64,000 nt of DNA, from the NCBI GenBank assembly GCA_963082875.1, contig OY720099.1:16721066-16785065 (forward strand), in the 5' to 3' direction. Source of the stretch: Corella eumyota (lineage: Eukaryota; Chordata; Ascidiacea; Phlebobranchia; Corellidae). A program made the position numbers and the translations under genes. Under the pieces are notes generated by a model. It did not search any database and was not told the origin of the DNA. It saw only the letters and a program-made list of their open reading frames with translations. Positions 45,801 to 56,742 of this stretch are shown here, piece after piece (position 1 is the stretch's first letter; each line of letters starts with the position of its first letter).

Positions 45801-48800
45801 CATTATTATCAAAATACGCAATGTCGTATAATAATAAAATGTTAATGAGATTGTTATGTTTGCATAAAAAACAATTTGTTACTAACATCGAATAATAATT
45901 TCCTATTTAATTAATTATAAAAAAAATATTTAATTTTCGAACCTTAAGTTTGAAATTTTGTTATTTTAGCATAACAATTCCATTTCACACATTTCTACCA
46001 TATTTTTATTAAATTTAAAAGTTTCTTTAATGTAAAACTTTTTTTTTTTGCAAAAATTTTTTCTATAATTTTTTTGTTAAATTTTTTAAGAAATCAAGCC
46101 TATTTAAAATCACATGACGGTTGGGTTAATGGGTGATTGCCATAGCAACCCCTGTTTGTTATTAAAAACACATTGCAAGGTGGGTGAGTTACAACAAAAG
46201 AAAACACGCACGACTGGATATTTCCTCAAACATGAAATTTACACCCCATAGTTTAACCTTTATACCCCGCACTTAACCAAATAGTTTTTAATGTATGTAA
46301 TTTAAAAAACATGTCATACAATATTTTAATGTGCACTTTACATTGATAATAAAAAAATCTGTATCAAGATATAAAAATATGTATTTTATAATTTTGAAAA
46401 GATTTTTATTTTTGAAACAATTTTTTTTCAGTTATGTTCTTTTTAACAATACACAATTAAGGGATAGTGGTATTTGTGAATAACTGTAATTGAGCTCATA
46501 AAATTGATAGCCTCCTTCCTGTATTAATTGTCTTTCTAAATAACCGTTTAATGAACTAAAAACTAAATAGCATTTAGAAAACAAAACAAAAGTTCAAAAA
46601 TATAAAACAAATTAAAAAAAAATTTTATATATATTTAAGAAACCGTTTTTTTTTTTATAATAAACTGTAAAATTTTATTAGTGTGTTTAAATAGGTAAGT
46701 ACCTAATTTATTTAAAACTAAATTTTTATTGCACCATTACCATGCAATTTTGCCTTAAGGCACAGAACTGATATTACATAAAGGTAATTAAGTATGGATA
46801 TTACGTAGTCAGCAAAAAAACGATTAATTTTTTTGCAACATCCAAAAACAAAACCATTAAACACAAAAAAAGTGATTTATTATCGTACATTTATCAGTTA
46901 CAAAGTTTGGTAAATGTCAATTTAAATTTTATATTTTAACATTGAAAAGTAAAAATAAATTCCTATACGTAACTTTAAAAATAAAATACTTTTGGTTTTA
47001 AGATTAAGTGTTTACCGTAACTTTAAAGTTCTATTAATAAATTTTAATAACATGTTTTGAAATTTGTAATATTTCCCACGATATTATAAATAGATATACC
47101 AAAAGAAGAGTTTATGGGAAGACTTTAAAATTTTGAACAAACAAGAACCCTCAAAAAATTAAAAGGCCATTAAAAAATAAAATGTCCCCCAAAAAATTCA
47201 AGAATTCTTTTTTTTACAAAAATGTGACTAATAAAGAAAAAACTTACAGATATAAAGTGAGGCATCATCCTTAGGAACATTGTCGTACATAAAAGTTGTA
47301 CCAAGAGTATAGATGGGTGTTGATCCAACACCAATTATCATGTTTGAAATCACAAACAACAACAAAAACAAAGAATTTGCTTCCTAAAAAAAAAATTTTA
47401 AATAATTTTTTTTTTTTTGACATTTTTTAAATATTTTTACTGGTAAATAAATGGTGCGTTGAAAATTCTTCGTTCAATTAGAAAATTATTTACCTGCGCT
47501 TCACATAAAATGTCAGAGGTACTGTTTGTTCTATTTTCAACACATAAATTGTCGTCAGAAATAACTAGAGAAATAGTAGGAGGCTTGTAAGGATCAGATA
47601 TAAACTGAGGTAGTGCAAACAAAACCGCGCCTAAAAAGTAAACAAAAAATAAATATAAGATACGGCTGGTTTATTTTTGGGTGAAATATTTTTTAAATGT
47701 GATTAATCTGTAAATTAATAGCTTAATCGTGATGTTATTCATCATACTTAACTGTAAATAATGATTAATTAACTGTGAATAATTATCCACATAAATGTAT
47801 AAACAATAACATTGACTTTGTCAAAATTTTGAAATAAAATAATTTGTTAGAAATTATAATAATTAAAAAATAAAATAAAAAAAATTTTTTAAAAAAAATT
47901 AATAAAAATTTTTTTTTAAATTTTTTGGACTTACCAACGGCAACAACCACTGCCCCGATTCCAACCCATCTTGTTCTGTGACCTTGGCCCCCAAAATATG
48001 AAATAAAAACAACAACAATTAAACTTCCAATGTCGAAACTTGACACCACTAAGCCAGACTCTGCACTGCGAAGCCCATATCTAAAAAAATACAAAATTGT
48101 TAATCAAATTTTAAAATAAATAAACAATGGCCTACAACAGATAAATTTTTTTAAGAAATGCTGCAAAAAATTAAATTTCATTTTTAATAAGTTTAAAATT
48201 AATTAATTATTGTCAATACACGCTTTTGAAATTGTAATTAATTTTGTCTGTGAGCGCTATTACAAAGACCAATTGCATTAAAATTAAGTAGATTAAAAAC
48301 AACTGGCAGGCAATTTTTAACAGGAAATCTTAGCTTTATTAATGATCATTATAAAACTCCAAACATATGCCAAATACCAAAGATTACTTATATTTAAATG
48401 TGCAGTTAAAATTATATGTTTAAAATAATAAATTCAAGTAACAAAATAATTACAAATATTAAATCTTGCATCTAATTATACTAATTAACAGATTATCATA
48501 AACTATTAAAGTTTATCACACACCCAATAGATTTATCAATAATTTAAAAAGGGATTAAAACTTTTTTTCTTTTTAACTAATTACTTCCCACCCAATTAAT
48601 TTTCACACTTAAGCTATCTTCAAACGAAAAATTGGTCATTTATAAAAGTTCATAGAAAAAAAAAATTTTTGATATTTTTTTACCTTTCTTCAATTGTGGT
48701 GATAACACTGCTTGTTATTCCAGACACCATCATGCTTTGGATAAGAACGAAGAAACACAAAGATGTTAGGAACCATTTTGGGGTTGCAAATCTCTGCATA

Positions 48801-49240
48801 AATGAAGGCTTACAGCAGATGAGGCCGCATAAATGTTGCTTCTTTGAAGGCTCTATGATAAAAAAAATTACATTTTTTTTAATAAGGATTTCTAGAACAA
48901 ACAATTTAATACAATTGCCAAAAAAATAAATTTTAAAATTCGGCTATTAATATTAGGTATAAAAACAAAGCATTTTTTTTAAATATAAATCACAAAAAAA
49001 GCATAAAACAATTTAATTAAACAAATAAAAACTTAAATAAAAAAATATTTTTTAAAAATTATTAATCTTTTCGTAAACAAGTAAATAATATTAATAACCT
49101 GTGTCATGTGAAGGCCCAGGAATTTGCAGACTCATTGCTGTCGTATTATGAAATGCCATTTCTTTCTCATTTTTCAATTTGACGTCTTTATTATTTGATG
49201 AAGATGCATTACTTGTCGACGGGGCTTTATTTTGATCCAT
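39899..49240 (-). CDS. SLCO: SLCO/OATP organic anion transporter
   Basis: Sixteen exons join in phase to 807 codons: 49099-49240, 48684-48852, 47935-48080, 47494-47630, 47248-47383, 44980-45103, 44471-44572, 44218-44339, 43948-44112, 43400-43610, 42543-42675, 41993-42124, 41772-41880, 41258-41361, 40390-40615, 39899-40164. Family marks: [20 protein letters not shown] at helix 1, the OATP superfamily signature ETFLGAWWLGYL near residue 280, [19 protein letters not shown], and the large loop between helices 9 and 10. That loop (exons 11-12, about 485-555) holds ten Cys in a Kazal-like arrangement ([34 protein letters not shown]), the expected number. The C-terminus adds a basic tract and a Ser-rich tail. 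OATPs carry bile salts, steroid conjugates, thyroid hormones or prostaglandins at the plasma membrane. Subfamily cannot be fixed by eye. Confidence 0.92.
40859..41170 (+). mobile_element. MITE copy carrying a 198-bp insertion with a hairpin
   Basis: The outer parts (40859-40895 and 41094-41170) match the inverted copy at 44686-44796. The ends GGTGTCACTGAAC and GATTCATTGTCAACC are imperfect inverted repeats. The inserted segment 40896-41093 contains a strong hairpin: TGTGATGACGTAGAAAGTAC at about 40977 pairs with GTACTTTCTACATCACA at about 41026. The element lies in an SLCO intron. Confidence 0.75.
41577..41628. repeat. Exact 26-bp tandem duplication
   Basis: CTGATATTAGGGGGATTTTA plus CAAAGT occurs twice in direct succession in an SLCO intron. 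Confidence 0.95.
44686..44796 (-). mobile_element. Uninterrupted 111-bp MITE copy
   Basis: Reverse-complement relative of 40859-41170 without the insertion. It shares TTGTAAGTACCACAGACATT and TTTTAAAGCCATTTTATGAT almost exactly. The ends AGTTGGTGTCACTGAAC and GATTCAGTGTCAACC are inverted. Confidence 0.8.
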
Positions 49241-50569
49241 TTATGTTTTTTATTTTAGTACAATTTTAATTTTAATAAAACCTTAAAAAAAGTAAATCTA
49301 AGATATAAAATAAACATATATAATTGATTTTTTTAAATGAGTTTTAAAAAATAACGCATACGTTTTTATAATTGTAAGTCCAAACGTATATAGCCTGGTT
49401 AAAAAGTTTAAGCCCCTATTGTGCTTAAATTCAATAAACATAAGACAAATAAAGAAATAACCTCGTTACTAAGTACGTTATGTCAATGCTATGCTATCCA
49501 GTTTGTTAAACTGTTTTCTTTTTATTTAATTCTTAGTTTGTCAAATTAAATACAATAACCGGCTATATTATTCCGTTACATAACAACACTGGTAAACCTT
49601 TCACCTTATTATAAATAAGGTTTTCTAAGAGTCAGCACAACACAAAGATTTCTTGATTCCGGTCCTTTGTTGTCGAAATTCGGCCAAGATTTCTTTTTTC
49701 GCATGCCCGTGCGCTTTTGTTAGATTACAAACACCGCGTGTGTTGTTCGGTGCGAAACAGCTGACGAGTGACGTCACAATGCCAAACAACGAGCAGTGTA
49801 GTTTTGATACCTGTTTATTCGAGCATGAAACAAATATTTTTATCAAAACTGTTCTTTGTAGATTTTGAAAATTTTTAAAAGTTTAATGTTTTCGAAAATT
49901 GTCAAACATCTAAAACTTGCACTTGTTATAATTTAAACTAAATTAAAATACATAAAGAAGGTTTTAAAAGTAAAATGGTAAACAGTTTATTTACCAGTAT
50001 TTATAGTATAACAATACCTTTAATTTATAACTAAATTGCTAAAAAAAAAATTATTTTAAAATAATAGCAAGTATTTTGTACGGATTTTATTTAGTACATG
50101 TTTTTTTAATAAAATTTAAAATTTAAAAATTTGAAACGTTGTGAAAATAAATCTCACTAGACGTGGAGCTAAAAGCGAATACGAGTTTTTGTGTTTTAAA
50201 CGAAGATCGATAACTTCTGCTCGCTTGTCATTTTTTAAAACTGTAATCTATGTTTTAATATTTCAATGGGCAGCTTAGTCTGTATATTAATTAATGTGTA
50301 TGGTCACAGGTTTATTTTTATTTTGCTTTTAACTCTAAAAAAGCTAGTAAACTAACAAAATATAGGTCACTATAGCTTTAACATTTAAGTACCAGATTAA
50401 TTAGCGAAAGTTTTTTGCGTTACTATTCTTATTGATCATTTTCATTAACAGCCTAAAAAGAGTATAGACGACTGTATTAAAATTTATATTTGTTATATAA
50501 TTACACGTTCTATTTCTTTAGGTTAGTTTTATTTATTATGCAAACTTAATTCACTGTAAATATCAAAAT
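49241..50569. promoter_or_regulatory. Divergent promoter region between SLCO and RER1
   Basis: The two genes are transcribed away from each other, about 1.3 kb apart. A less AT-rich block with several CpG at 49640-49800 includes a perfect TGACGTCA at 49769-49776. No exon is evident. Confidence 0.45.
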
Positions 50570-52442
50570 ATGGATGAACCAACTTCTACTGGGGTGACGT
50601 TGACAACAAAATTATCTCGACGATTTCAAACCTTTTTAGACAAAACCGTTCCCTTTTTAATACCCAGATGGGTGGCAACTTTTGTACTTTATATTTTGTA
50701 TTTTATTCGAGTTTTTATATTACAGGTAAAGCAATTTTTAAATTGGGTTATTTATAACTTTTTTTTGTATATATCTTTATCCTCGATGTGGGAAGTTCGA
50801 ATGCGCAATCTAAACATACAGTAAATGAGTTACTTCAACCCAGTCTCGAGCTGCTTTTAGCAGTTTGGGATATTATATAAATTATAATTGCCTGGTATTT
50901 ATGCTGCTGATAAAGTGCTGGCTCAGCAGTAGTTCATACCATTTTTAGCATCCTACTAAGGGCGGTACATCATGGGAGCAGTGGGGATTAAACCCACGAC
51001 CTCATGATGGTGTAGCAAGTGTTTTTACCACTACACTATGCTGCTAGTTATTCAACTATCTTTCAAAATTATTATGTTTAATTATTATGTTTAAATCAAA
51101 TTTTCATTTATTATGTTTAAATCAAATTTTAAATTGTGGTTTTTAGGGATGGTATATTGTCACTTATGCCCTTGCAATTTATCACCTTAACCTATTTATC
51201 GCATTTCTTTCTCCCAAAGTCGATCCATCGATCTATGGAGATGATTCAGACGGTAAGTTGAACATCTATTTTATATTTTATAAGTTCTGTTTATTGTTTA
51301 TAAAAAAGTTTATAATTTGATTGATTAATGTGAAAATATTTCAAAAAGATTACATCATTTTCTATCATCTTTTGTATGCGATTTTCATTTTAAAAACCTA
51401 AATTTAATGTTTAGATGAAGGCCCACAATTACCAACGAACAATACCGAAGAATTTAGGCCTTTTATAAGAAGGTTACCAGAATTTAAATTTTGGTACTCT
51501 GGGACGAAATCAATTTTAATTGCCTTTTTCTGCACCTTATTTGAGGCCTTTAACATTCCAGTTTTCTGGCCTATCCTCGTCATGTATTTTATTATTTTAT
51601 TTGGTGTTACAATGAAAAGACAAATAAAGGTAAGGCCAATAAAACAGGGTACGAATTAACGGTTAAAAAACAGTTCGCTAAAAATGAGGTTGAATTTTCA
51701 GAGCAATAATTAGGTCCAAGTCATAATCTTTGTTTTTTTTGATAACACTTAATGCGTTGCGTGGCATTTTAAAATGTAACGTATTGTTAAACAATCTGTA
51801 ATAATTTTTCGCACAAAAAACGAGACATTTTTATTTACTTTAAAGCTATGTTATGTGTTTAAAAAATTGCGCAATAACTAAACGAACCTGGAGGTGGAGT
51901 TTAAGCATTGCCAAACATGGAAAGTTTTTGTTATTAAATGCCCTAAAGAAACCTACATTTACGCAAAATCATGTTAATATAATTAAATAAGTGTGAAACC
52001 GGTTTAAAATAGATCGTAACAATACACTAATATACACGAAAGTATTATTATCGCTTGAACTTTTTTGGTTGATTCGCTAATTCTAATATATTTGTAAAAA
52101 ACGATTCGCTAATTTAAAAAAACGATTCGCGTTTAGCGAATAGCGACCCGTTATTTCGTTCCCTGTAAAAATTTAATGGTTTCGTAATTGTGTGGTGTTG
52201 CAAACTATATTTGAAAAAATAGACATATGTTATTTACTACTTAATTTAAAACAATTTATTTATAAAAACTTTGGTGTTAGTTCATGTGGAATTGTAAAAT
52301 TTTATTTTTAAATATGATGTTTTAAGTTATAAATTATTTAACTGTATTTTAGCACATGATCAAGTATCGTTACCTGCCTTTCACTCACGGAAAAACTAAA
52401 TACAAGGGCAAGGAAGATACAGGCAAAGTTGTCCCATCTTAA
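50570..52442 (+). CDS. RER1: RER1, retention receptor of the early secretory pathway
   Basis: Four exons (50570-50725, 51147-51252, 51415-51629, 52353-52442) give 188 codons. The protein is strongly conserved: GWYIVTYALAIYHLNLFIAF, LSPKVDPS, EEFRPFIRRLPEFKFW, FNIPVFWPILVMYFI, TMKRQIKHMIKYRYLPFTHG and GKEDTGK. RER1 is a four-helix Golgi/ER membrane protein that returns escaped or unassembled membrane proteins to the ER via COPI. Length compares with about 196 residues in mammals; only the N-terminal 35 residues diverge. Intron 1 holds a SINE, and intron 3 is largely a MITE. The start codon has an in-frame position that gives the expected N-terminal length. Confidence 0.97.
50759..51047 (-). 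mobile_element. tRNA-derived SINE in RER1 intron 1
   Basis: Full-length reverse-strand copy: oligo-T at the left, GGTGTAGCAAGTGTTTTTAC and a CTGCTAG head end at the right. It is moderately diverged. Confidence 0.9.
51645..52165. mobile_element. MITE filling RER1 intron 3
   Basis: The left end CAGGGTACGAATTAACGG pairs with the reverse complement of the right end CCGTTATTTCGTTCCCTG over 18 bp with two or three differences. The CAGGG start and ~520-bp length suggest a hAT-related non-autonomous element. Subterminal TTCGCTAA-type motifs recur near both ends. I see no clean target duplication. Confidence 0.8.
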
Positions 52443-53472
52443 CTCACTATAAAATAACTTGTAAAAAAGGACAAGTTTTTAGAGAACTTTCGATGATAAA
52501 TTAGAAAAATTTTTATTTTGTTAAAAATTGGTTTAAATATTGGCAATGTATAAAATATAAATCTTTGAATCTACTGAACTAATTTGTTAATCTTCTTTGA
52601 AGTATATATAATTTTTTTAGAATAAGTGATAAATGAATAACTATTGAGGTATGTGCAATGGCAGTGAACAAAAAATTTCAAAAAATAATTTTATTTGTTT
52701 TAATTCCGATAATTTTTAAACTCAACATACTAAAAATTCATGAATTTAACTAAATTGTTTTTAATAAAATGCCTGATTGTAGTTTGTATTATTTTTTTGA
52801 AGTAAGTCTTGATTCTATGTATGTTAATGTAAATAAAAATAAACTTATTAATTTACACAAATTATTTATTATTTAATATGTAGTTGCCATGATAAAAAAG
52901 TATTTATACAATAAAATGCTGACTAATGAACAAAATTAAACAACTCTGCTGTAATTCATATCTACTTCATGACATATACTAGTTGCATTCATTCACATAA
53001 TTGTCTTTTTGTAAGGGTAATGTTTATTTTTTTGAGTAGTAAAATTTCTAGTACACGATTAAACTAAAAAAAATTTCAGCCCAAATATAAATGCATATAT
53101 TATAAATTTGTTTGTGCTGGCTGCTATATTAAACCAAGGTACTTTTGAACTAATTATTCTGCCATATCATTTCAAATACTTTAATTTCAACTAGTGTAGC
53201 ATTATATTGTAAATATGGTATGTACAATTATTTTAAAGAAATAAAAATAAATATACTTTTATTGTTTACAATACAACTATATATATTTTAACAGCTTACA
53301 AATAAGTATAGGCAGTATGTAGTATAATCTATATATATACATACTTGTCCTTTATATCTTCCATTATTAATTAAAGTTAATTAATAAAATTATAATCTTC
53401 CTCACAGTGAAAGTAGGTTAAAATATCGTTATTATTATGCTACAGTATACACATATGGTTAAGGCATATGTT
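52443..53472. other. Convergent 3' flanks of RER1 and TMEM222
   Basis: AT-rich DNA between two stop codons. I see no exon or defined repeat. AATAAA-type signals are too common here to be informative. Confidence 0.5.
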
Positions 53473-54848
53473 TTACGCTAGAAATACCACCAACAAAATA
53501 ATAGTGAGTATAATTAGAAACGGTAGCCATGTTTTCAAAAAGCCTCCAAAACTAAAAAAAAATTGTAAAATTACAATTTAAAGTATGTATATATATATGC
53601 ACCAACTAAGTAGCCTAATAAATAAAAAACGGCAGCATGGTGTAGTGGTAAGAACACTTGCTACACCACACATGAGGTCGTGGGTTCAGTCCCCACTGAT
53701 CTTATGCTGTAGCGCCCTTGAGTAAGGCGCTATAAACGGTATGAACTCCTGCTGAGCCAGCACTTAATCAGCAGCATAATTAACGGGCAATTATAAATTT
53801 ATAATATCCCAAACAGCCACAGGCAACTCGAGACTGGGTCGGAGAAACTGATGTTACTCTATGTAAATTGCACATTAGACTTTCCCACATCCAGGATAAA
53901 TATATATACAAAAAAAAAATTTAAGCCATAACCACAGCTTTATATATAAATAAATTTAATATTTAACCTGACATATTTTCCATACACCAGCATAAGAAAC
54001 CACACTTTTACCATGTTCCACGATTTTGATCCATTATACTGCATTATATTAAGTGCTAAGGCAACATGAGAATGGCAGTTGTCGCAAAACAAGTTATGCT
54101 AAAAATACAAAAATAAATGTTAGATAATAGAATTTTACATGCTATATATATAATTTAAAATAACACTATGTAAAAAAATTCATCATAACTGTACTCAAAA
54201 TACTTATTTAAAATGGAATACTACATATATATTAACCATATGTGATTTATATTCTTCTGATGCATCAAATACAGCTTGATCCCATGTCGAAAATTGGACA
54301 TTTTCGTGTTTAAGTTGCCAATATTTTGTAGGTTTTCCAAACGCCATATCATCCTCAGATACATAGTATGGCCCCGCAAAATCTCTAATAACTCCAGCTG
54401 ATGTACAAATACCCATGTGACCAATAAAAGGCAGAAACCAACTAAAACAATATAAATATTTAAAAATCTATAATTAGTAATGCGCTATAGATAGTATAAA
54501 CTCGAGCTGAGACAACATTTGATTACCAGCTTTAAACTATTGGGCCATTATAATCAACAATATCCCTGCCAAAGGCAACTCGAGAGTGGGTCAGGGTTAC
54601 TGATAGTTTTCTATGTTTGGGTCGCGAAGTCGATTTTACCGTATTGAGGATAAATAAATAAAAAAAAACATAAAAAAACAGTATATTTTTACAGTACTTA
54701 TGTTGTAACTGCTCATTTTATAATTTAACAGTACTTACGTTATGACTGGTAAAGGTGTCCAAACTATACACGTTGGAAATCGCTGAATATCTGGACGAAT
54801 TTGATTACTTTTCATTGGCATATCCTCCATTAGTTTTTTACCATACAT
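53473..54848 (-). CDS. TMEM222: TMEM222 (DUF778 family) membrane protein
   Basis: Four exons (54739-54848, 54237-54441, 53968-54098, 53473-53551) give 174 codons. Conserved blocks: FPTCIVWTPLPVITWFLPFI, GHMGICTSAGVIRDFAGPYY, VSEDDMAFGKPTKYW, DASEEYKSHMHNLFCDNCHS, NIMQYNGSKSWNM and a C-terminal hydrophobic segment (TWLPFLIILTIILLVVF). The family is ubiquitous in eukaryotes and of uncertain molecular function; human TMEM222 is linked to neurodevelopment. The protein begins later than the human one, so the divergent Ala/Pro-rich human N-terminus is absent. A second in-frame ATG seven codons on could also start it. Intron 3 is mostly a SINE, and intron 1 holds a truncated one. Confidence 0.95.
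53631..53919 (+). mobile_element. tRNA-derived SINE in TMEM222 intron 3
   Basis: Near-consensus copy, GGCAGCATGGTGTAGTGG to TATATATACAAAAAAA, with a box B of GGTCGTGGGTTCAGTCCCC. Antisense to the gene. Confidence 0.94.
54480..54667 (+). mobile_element. 5'-truncated, diverged SINE in TMEM222 intron 1
   Basis: Begins at GCGCTATAGATAGTATAAAC, without the tRNA-like head. It continues through GGCCATTATAATCAAC and GGCAACTCGAGAGTGGGTC to an A-rich tail. It is older than the copy at 53631. Confidence 0.8.
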
Positions 54849-55391
54849 TTAAATTCTTCCGCTTTATTGAAACAAGTTCTAAATAAATAAATGTTAACGT
54901 TTTAGCTGTTAATATAATGTACAAATGTGATACATAAAAACTTGATTAATATATAATAAAACTATAGAAATATTGCGGTTCACACATTACACAGTTTTCA
55001 TTTTTTCCTGTTCATGTTATATGGCATTGTAAATTTGTAAGGTAACATAATAGAGGATAAATTTTGATAAAATAATCTCAGTACAATTTTTTTTGCCTGC
55101 CTGCTCAAAATCAAAAAAAAATTTGTGTTTCGTTTAAAACAAAAATACAAATTTATGTTTTTGTAAAATAGGAAATAAGGCAAAAATCACTGGCTAGCCA
55201 TTGCTTTTTATCATCTGATATCACGTGATAATAATAAACATTGCAAAGCATGTGACCGATTTGGTATTTAGTTTCGAGTTTTGCGTTTTTGTTCTGGTTT
55301 AATAAAGTTTACAGTAGTTTCTAGCTATAAATACTACAAACAAGCTAAATATATAATATCACAACTTATTCGTTTTTTTTAAAAAAACAAA
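54849..55391. promoter_or_regulatory. Divergent promoter region TMEM222/AGTRAP
   Basis: Only 543 bp separate the two start codons, so a shared bidirectional promoter is likely. The centre contains TCACGTGATAATAA (an E-box, CACGTG, near 55223) and AAAGCATGTGACC. Interpretation as regulatory is inference. Confidence 0.45.
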
Positions 55392-56742
55392 ATGCCTGTC
55401 ATTTCGCTTAAGGTAAGTGTTTATTTTTTTTGGTTTCGTTTTTTTTTAACTAACGTATATATATTAATATGTGTATTTCTCTTAGGCAATCTTTCTACTG
55501 CACTGGTTTCTGTTTATGTGGTAAGTTTTAAATTAATTAAATTACAGTCATTACTTGTTTAAATTTTACCTGAAATGCATATAAACTCTATATATAGGGC
55601 CATAATGCAATGGGGAAGCGGGGCGTATATGTGGTGCAATTTTTCATTGCTGGCTGTTGCAATATGGGCTATAGCTGATAGACAATCAGTGGATGCACTT
55701 TTTTTAGTAAATATATACTTTGTTATCTAATATCTGAAAAAAAAACTAGTTAAAATATAACCTATATATGTTTGCTTTTATTATTGAAATAAAATTATTT
55801 AATAGTTTTTTTTTTTAAATTTTGTATGTTTAAAATATTTATTTTTAAATTCTAAAAACTAACATATATATTTATTGTAACAACTTATTAAAAATTTTTT
55901 ACGTATTATACTTTTTGTCAAATTTTATTTTGAATATCGGTAAAATATGGTCTTAAGCTGACATTTTATGCGGCGATTTCGTCACCGACGCTCCGCGTTT
56001 TTTGCAGGCCGAACCTTCTGGCTGAAGCTTCTTACAACCGAAGCTTCTGGTTCCCTTTTAAATATTAGTTTGTGTAGTGATTTAAAGTTTTAATTTTGTG
56101 TTTTAGTTAATGTCGATGATTCTGTATTCTGTAGTTGTGGATATTGTCACACTATCTCTTTATCATCCCGTACATGAAAGTCCAGCAGCAACGAAGTTTA
56201 GTTTTGGTATAAAAATCAAATTAATTTTTTCAAATTTGGCTTTATCATATTTTCTAGAATTGAATATTAAAACAACTTACCAAATTAAATAATTGTGCAC
56301 TGATACATAAATATGTAAGAAAAATCGGCTGAACATGACATTAAATTTTTATTTTTTTAAAAGTTATATTCTTTTTTTAGCCATGGCGATTATAAACTTG
56401 ATTTTGAAGCAATTTTCACTTCTATTACTTTACCAAATGTATAGAGATAGAGGTGGTGTCTACAATATTACATTTGGTTAGCAAAAATTTTGCTTTTAAA
56501 CTAAACTAGTAGTAGCGAAAATATTTTAGTTAAAAAAATGATATATTAATTTTTTTATGCAATACTATAAGACATATATGCATTTAGTTATGTTTTACTG
56601 TATAAATAAATTAAAAAATAAATGAATTTATATTTTAGGCAACAGTACTCAGCTGTATGATAATATTGGGGGCGAAACGATGGACGAAGAGCAGAGAGGA
56701 TCAAATGCTTATGTTAAACCTCCCGAAATTAATGTAGTTTAA
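55392..56742 (+). CDS. AGTRAP: AGTRAP-like angiotensin receptor-associated protein
   Basis: Six exons (55392-55412, 55486-55520, 55598-55706, 56107-56206, 56381-56476, 56639-56742) give 154 codons. The first exon encodes only MPVISLK. Hydrophobic segments lie at about 8-22, 32-48, 55-72 and 89-104. Family matches: ISLKAIFLLHW (human VNLKVILLGHW), YMWCNFSLLAVAIWAIADRQ followed by SVDALF, VVVDIVTLSLYHP, and the Tyr-Arg-Glu/Asp block YQMYRDRGG. The polar C-tail is cytosolic. In mammals AGTRAP binds the AT1 receptor tail and promotes its internalisation; whether a tunicate protein does this is unknown. A GC-rich repeat block sits in intron 3. Confidence 0.92.
55955..56060. repeat. GC-rich block with repeated CTTCTGG motif in AGTRAP intron 3
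   Basis: CCGAACCTTCTGGCTGAAGC is followed 30 bp later by CCGAAGCTTCTGG, with GAAGCTTC palindromes and CpG-rich CGACGCTCCGCG upstream. It stands out against the AT-rich intron. Confidence 0.6.

Noticed and set aside
50001-50560. Additional upstream exon of RER1
   Set aside because: No coding similarity; the exon at 50570 already begins with a suitable ATG and gives nearly the expected protein length.
53631-53720. Possible real tRNA genes (good A and B boxes)
   Set aside because: Each such head continues into the same SINE body and A-rich tail, and none folds into a complete cloverleaf with an acceptor stem that I can trace.
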